Origin: a bacterium
GTDB taxonomy: Bacteria; Chlamydiota; Chlamydiia; Chlamydiales; Rhabdochlamydiaceae
Length of the DNA stretch: 10,378 bases
NCBI GenBank assembly: GCA_021802305.1
Contig: JAKAAD010000032.1
Coordinates: forward strand, 1-10,378
Direction of reading: 5' to 3'
A model generated the notes under the pieces. That model was not told the DNA's origin. It made no database searches and worked only from the letters and a program-made list of their open reading frames with translations. Within the stretch, counting starts at the first letter, position 1, and each line of letters starts with the position of its first letter. The translations under genes were made by a program, and so were the position numbers. Below, in pieces: positions 7,286-10,378 of the stretch.

Positions 7286-8556
7286 GACATCCCCTTGGGA
7301 ATGGGCTGTTGATGCGGATCTTCTGTGGGGTGGTTGAGAAATTCTGCCAATTCTCCACCCATTTCTGAAGTCAAAATGTGCTCCATTTCCTCTGCACTAT
7401 GGTGCACTCGTTCTCTTGCATGTCCCAAACGAACAAGATAGGTTTCCCATAGGCGATGTAATCGCACAATTTGCCTCGCGCGAAATTCGCCATCCTTTGT
7501 AAGTGTGAGCCTCCTCTTGGATTCCGTAACCCACCCTTGCCGCTTTAATTGAAAAAGTACCCAAAACCTTGCTAGCGGATGATATTGTTTGAGGCTCGTT
7601 CGTGGCACACCTCCTTGTTTCCACAGGAGCTTTAACAAATTTTCCTCGCGACACTTCAAAAGAAAATGCATCGTTCGAAGAGCGCGCATGCAAAGCCCTT
7701 TTTTTGGGGCGATGAGAAAAGAAATTATGCAAATGACGATGGCACTGAGTAATATCATGGGTCCGGTCGGCAATATCTTTCCTGCAATACATCGCACGGA
7801 CAACAGATTGCCAAGAAAACCGGACAACGCCCCGATGGTTCCAGCTCCAAAAAAAATCCAATGTAACCGATGAGACCATTGACGCATTGCAACAGCAGGA
7901 GCAAGAAGGAGTCCAGCCATGAGAACCACCCCACCACTTCTCATTCCAATGACTACAACGAGGGATGTGAGTATAGCAAGAAGACGCTCCAAGCGCTTGC
8001 TCGAAAAGCCTAAGCTCACAGCAAAACTACGATCAAAGAGCAAAGCATGGATAGGTCGATAGAATAACACGAGCAAAGCAACCACACATACAGCAAATAT
8101 GGCATATATGACCACATGAATATCCATCATTGTTGCTGCTTGTCCATAGAAAAAATTCTGAACAACCTGAAACCATGCAGGATGCTTACACTGCAAATGA
8201 CTTGCAATGAGGACTCCAACGCCCATAAAGAAAGACAAGACAAAAGTGAGCGCTGCATCACTTGTTACGCGTAAAGCTTTTTCTAAAGCTTCAATCAACC
8301 ACAATCCAAGCAGTGATGTGACTAGTGCCACGAAAATCACGATGATTTCTCTATCACCGCTCAAAGGAAAAAATGAACGCAAGAGTGCACAGGAAACAAT
8401 GCCTGGATAGGCAGCGTGAGAAAGAGCTTCTCCTAAGAGAGCACGTCGTTGGAGAACAACGATAACGCCCATGAGCGCCGTTGAAAGCCCCATGAGCATG
8501 CATCCAATGGTTGGGGCTTGTAATACGGGATCTGTGAAAAAGGACCAAATAGGCAT
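7282..8556 (-). CDS. ytgC: YtgCR: metal ABC transporter permease fused to a DtxR/MntR-type repressor
   Basis: A 424-residue fusion. Residues 1-283 are an ABC-3 permease with about nine hydrophobic helices and the family blocks VVLQRRALLGEALSHAAYPG (33-52) and GGVVLMAGLLLAPAVAMRQW (208-227). After a basic linker, about 300-358 form a winged helix (LLKLLWKQG ... LKRQGWVTESKRRLTLTKDG). Residues 359-424 form a DtxR-type dimerisation/metal domain: LHRLWETYLVRLG (366-378), VHHSAEEMEH (384-393), DPHQQPIP (413-420). No SH3-like third domain follows. His367, Glu371, His385, Glu389, Glu392 and His393 align with known ligand positions; Glu389 falls where MntR has Glu and DtxR has Cys. In C. trachomatis this fusion is cleaved, freeing YtgR to repress the ytg operon; the same is inferred here. 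The start lies 2 bases after ytgB; the stop overlaps ytgD. The fusion is seen directly in one unbroken frame. Confidence 0.95.
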   Translation of the reverse strand: MPIWSFFTDPVLQAPTIGCMLMGLSTALMGVIVVLQRRALLGEALSHAAYPGIVSCALLRSFFPLSGDREIIVIFVALVTSLLGLWLIEALEKALRVTSDAALTFVLSFFMGVGVLIASHLQCKHPAWFQVVQNFFYGQAATMMDIHVVIYAIFAVCVVALLVLFYRPIHALLFDRSFAVSLGFSSKRLERLLAILTSLVVVIGMRSGGVVLMAGLLLAPAVAMRQWSHRLHWIFFGAGTIGALSGFLGNLLSVRCIAGKILPTGPMILLSAIVICIISFLIAPKKGLCMRALRTMHFLLKCREENLLKLLWKQGGVPRTSLKQYHPLARFWVLFQLKRQGWVTESKRRLTLTKDGEFRARQIVRLHRLWETYLVRLGHARERVHHSAEEMEHILTSEMGGELAEFLNHPTEDPHQQPIPKGMS

Positions 8557-8558
8557 CG

Positions 8559-9344
8559 TTACTCTTTGCGTGGCGATCGCGATCGAAGAAGGAGAGCCTC
8601 TTCGAGAAGAGCGCTTCCTTTTCCATATGTTTGTGCGATCGTTTCCTTGTTAAACACTTGTTGAACGGGGCCGCAGGCAACCAAGCGAATACTCAGCATC
8701 ATCACTAGATCGAAATAGCTTTCTACAGAACTCAAATCATGATGGACAATGAGAAACGTCTTTCCCTGCTTTTTTCCCTCTTCAATCAGCCGCATGAGAG
8801 CATTTTCAGTTGCCATATCTACCCCGGTAAAAGGCTCATCCATGAGATAGAGATCTGCATCTTGCAGCAACGCTCTTGCAAAGAAAAGCCTTTGCTGCTG
8901 TCCTCCTGAAAGTTCGCTAATCTGACGATCCGCAAATCGTTCCATTTCTACTTGTTCGAGAGCCCGCAAAGTCGCTTCGCGATCTGCTTTTTTCGGCCAT
9001 GAAAAATAACCAAGTTTTCCATAACGCCCCATCAAGACGAGTTCAAAAGCAGTAATGGGAAAATCCCAATCGACGCTGCTTCGTTGTGGAATGTAAGCAA
9101 TGCGGCTCCTTACGCGCTTGAGCGGCTGCCCAAAAAAGGCGACTTTACCCGCGTATCCATCTACCATGCCCAAAAGGGTTTTGAGCAATGTACTTTTCCC
9201 TGCACCATTGGGCCCAATAATTCCCGTAACTGTTTGTCTGGGAAGTGCACAAGTAATGTCCCAAAGTGCATGCATTCGACCGTAATGTACACTTAAACCC
9301 TCAATCTCTAAGGCAGGCTGTGCGTTTTGTTCAGAAGCCGGCAT
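8559..9344 (-). CDS. ytgB: Metal ABC transporter ATP-binding protein YtgB
   Basis: A 261-residue cytoplasmic ATPase subunit that powers metal import through YtgC/YtgD. All ABC motifs are intact: Walker A GPNGAGKST (44-52), Q-loop Gln87 in YIPQRSSVDWDFP, signature LSGGQQQR (145-152), Walker B LYLMDEP (165-171), D-loop TGVD (173-176) and switch His202 in VHHDL. The YIPQ..SVDWDFPI block is typical of the Mn/Zn (MntB/ZnuC-like) subgroup. I start at ATG 9344 rather than ATG 9386. GGAGG at 9354-9358 lies nine bases upstream of 9344, and the extra 14 residues of the longer form are unconserved and would overlap ytgA by 56 bases. The chosen start still overlaps ytgA by 14 bases. The stop is 2 bases before ytgCR. 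Confidence 0.95.
   Translation of the reverse strand: MPASEQNAQPALEIEGLSVHYGRMHALWDITCALPRQTVTGIIGPNGAGKSTLLKTLLGMVDGYAGKVAFFGQPLKRVRSRIAYIPQRSSVDWDFPITAFELVLMGRYGKLGYFSWPKKADREATLRALEQVEMERFADRQISELSGGQQQRLFFARALLQDADLYLMDEPFTGVDMATENALMRLIEEGKKQGKTFLIVHHDLSSVESYFDLVMMLSIRLVACGPVQQVFNKETIAQTYGKGSALLEEALLLRSRSPRKE
8574..8585. repeat. 12-bp perfect palindrome at the ytgB/ytgCR junction
   Basis: CGATCGCGATCG is its own reverse complement. It encodes Arg-Ser-Arg-Ser near the end of YtgB and lies 18 bases upstream of the ytgCR start. It contains the octamer GCGATCGC (8573-8580), which also occurs at 2353-2360 in grpE. It could be a DNA-protein or RNA structural site, or chance. No function is claimed. 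Confidence 0.3.
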
Positions 9345-10311
9345 TTTTTTCTGCCTCCAACCAAGCGCGCAAGAGCACATCTGCATTGTGTGCGATCATA
9401 GATAAGTACGAGTCGGTACCCATTGCATCGCCAAAAAGTGACTCTTGAGAAAACAGTAAGCTCCAACCCTTTTTTTGACAGACATTAGCAATCTTTCTCA
9501 ATGCATCGCGACTCACATTGGACTCAGGGAAAATGACAGAAATTCGATGTTCCATTACATGTTCTGCAATGCGCTGAATATCAGCTGAGCTCAATTGTCC
9601 GTCAGGAGCAATCCCTTCGGGAGCCGCGCAACGATTCTTCCATCGCATTTCTCCCTGTTCTTCCTTAGGAGCAAGGTAGGCTCGTGCAAAATATTGAAAC
9701 GCATCATGACTCGTCACGAGAAAACGGAGTTCTGCAGGAACTTTTTGCATTTTGGCGATCACCTTCTCGTGGATCTGACGCATCTCTTGTTTCAAGGCTT
9801 CACCATTTGCGCGATAGAACTCTTCTCCTTTCCGATCGAGGGAAACAATGACATCCACAATGGGGTCGATGATCCTACTCCATAAAGAAATATCCATCCA
9901 AATATGTGGATCAAGTTGTCCATCGATCATCAAAAGCAAATCCGGGACTTGTGACTGGATGATGCTGCCAATAGCAACCGCATGAGGATGGTGATCGAGA
10001 TGGTATCGCAAGCTTGCCCCATGTTCTAATCCAAGGCCATTATAAAAAATTACATGTGCTGAAGAAATTTTTTCATCATCGCCTTTGATGAGCTCATAAC
10101 TATGAGGATCCGTCTCTCCTCGAATTAATGCATCATGTTGAGCTCTTTCACCTACAATGCGTCCAACAACATCGTCGATCATTGCTGTCGTCGAAAGAAT
10201 ATGGAGCACTTCAGGTGCATGCTCTGCTATTCGATGAGTTGACGAAGCCTTCTCACACCCTGCTAAAAAAATGCAGGTCCCTAAAAATAACTGCTTAACG
10301 AGTCTCCACAT
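9331..10311 (-). CDS. ytgA: Periplasmic metal-binding lipoprotein YtgA (TroA/ZnuA family)
   Basis: A 326-residue substrate-binding lipoprotein of a Mn/Fe/Zn ABC importer, anchored outside the inner membrane. From ATG 10311 the protein begins with a lipoprotein signal: Met-Trp-Arg-Leu-Val-Lys-Gln, a hydrophobic run and lipobox FLAGC, with Cys19 as lipidation site. The reading from TTG 10344 would add 11 residues ahead of a complete signal peptide and is disfavoured. The TroA metal site is intact: His70 in TDPHSYE, His136 in LDPHIWMD, His202 in VTSHDAFQYF and Asp295 in LFGDAMG. The third ligand is His, as in Treponema TroA and Chlamydia YtgA, rather than Glu as in PsaA/MntC. A segment rich in charged residues (about 214-233, with Cys228) appears extra compared with TroA. 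There is no strong Shine-Dalgarno. Overlaps ytgB by 14 bases. Family firm; metal preference uncertain. Confidence 0.94.
   Translation of the reverse strand: MWRLVKQLFLGTCIFLAGCEKASSTHRIAEHAPEVLHILSTTAMIDDVVGRIVGERAQHDALIRGETDPHSYELIKGDDEKISSAHVIFYNGLGLEHGASLRYHLDHHPHAVAIGSIIQSQVPDLLLMIDGQLDPHIWMDISLWSRIIDPIVDVIVSLDRKGEEFYRANGEALKQEMRQIHEKVIAKMQKVPAELRFLVTSHDAFQYFARAYLAPKEEQGEMRWKNRCAAPEGIAPDGQLSSADIQRIAEHVMEHRISVIFPESNVSRDALRKIANVCQKKGWSLLFSQESLFGDAMGTDSYLSMIAHNADVLLRAWLEAEKNAGF
9354..9358 (-). promoter_or_regulatory. Ribosome binding site that decides the ytgB start
   Basis: GGAGG on the minus strand, nine bases before ATG 9344, within the last codons of ytgA. It is the best Shine-Dalgarno match in this operon and favours the 261-residue YtgB over the 275-residue reading from ATG 9386. 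Confidence 0.75.
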
Positions 10312-10321
10312 AGAGCGTATC

Positions 10322-10354
10322 TTACAAACTCGATATAATACCAAACTTTACAAA
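10322..10354 (-). repeat. Direct repeat TTTGTAA flanking the ytgA -10 region
   Basis: On the minus strand, TTTGTAA occurs at 10354-10348 and again at 10328-10322, with 19 bases between them that include the candidate -10 hexamer. Repeats placed symmetrically around a -10 are a plausible regulator site, and YtgR would be the natural candidate. Short A+T-rich repeats also arise by chance, so the functional reading is speculative. Confidence 0.3.
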
Positions 10355-10367
10355 TAACACATATCAA
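10335..10367 (-). promoter_or_regulatory. Possible promoter of the ytgABCRD-rseP operon
   Basis: On the minus strand, TATTAT (10340-10335) matches -10 TATAAT at five of six positions. It would place a start about 17 bases before the ytgA ATG. The -35 is unclear: TTGATA (10367-10362) is a good hexamer, but the spacer of 21 bases is too long for a standard promoter. An A+T-rich region ahead of the first gene is expected for a promoter, and transcription is likely to begin here or just beyond the right edge. Confidence 0.4.
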
Positions 10368-10378
10368 AGACTCACCAG

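Noticed and set aside
9345..9386. ATG 9386 as the ytgB start
   Set aside because: It would overlap ytgA by 56 bases and add an unconserved N terminus; ATG 9344 has GGAGG at proper spacing.
10312..10344. TTG 10344 as the ytgA start
   Set aside because: It would place 11 extra residues before a complete lipoprotein signal peptide, and it runs through the candidate -10 region.

Overview
The window looks like chromosomal DNA from a member of the Chlamydiae, probably an environmental (chlamydia-like) lineage rather than the genus Chlamydia. The strongest sign is a metal-transport operon in which the third gene fuses an ABC-3 family membrane permease to a C-terminal DtxR/MntR-type repressor. That is the YtgC-YtgR arrangement known from chlamydiae. 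The hrcA-grpE-dnaK order without an adjacent dnaJ fits, and so does a long multi-PDZ site-2 protease downstream of the ytg genes. Genus and species cannot be fixed from the sequence alone.

Layout, left to right. Positions 3-668 (+) are the 3' end of a large NAD-dependent glutamate dehydrogenase gene cut by the window edge. A short intergenic gap follows, holding an extended -10 promoter and a CIRCE operator with one perfect and one degenerate half-site. Then comes the heat-shock operon hrcA (754-1896), grpE (1893-2462) and dnaK (2446-4371), all on + and joined by overlaps. It ends at a strong intrinsic terminator (4400-4431). The right 60 percent is a single minus-strand unit read from the right edge: ytgA (10311-9331), ytgB (9344-8559), ytgCR (8556-7282), ytgD (7285-6296) and rseP (6286-4502). 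Neighbouring genes overlap or lie within 9 bases. The two operons converge on a 130-base gap.

How the genes work together. HrcA represses its own operon through CIRCE; GrpE is the nucleotide exchange factor of the DnaK chaperone. YtgA is a lipoprotein metal-binding protein that delivers Mn2+, Fe or Zn2+ to the YtgC/YtgD permease pair, powered by YtgB. The YtgR domain on the end of YtgC is expected to sense metal and repress the operon once it is released. RseP is an intramembrane zinc protease co-transcribed with this transporter.

No mobile element, CRISPR array, tRNA or rRNA gene was recognised, and no clearly new system was found. The items most worth a second look are the intramembrane protease in the same operon as a repressor that has to be freed from a membrane protein, the absence of dxr between ytgD and rseP (where Chlamydia carries it), the absence of a Trp triplet in YtgCR, and short repeats in front of ytgA that could be an operator.
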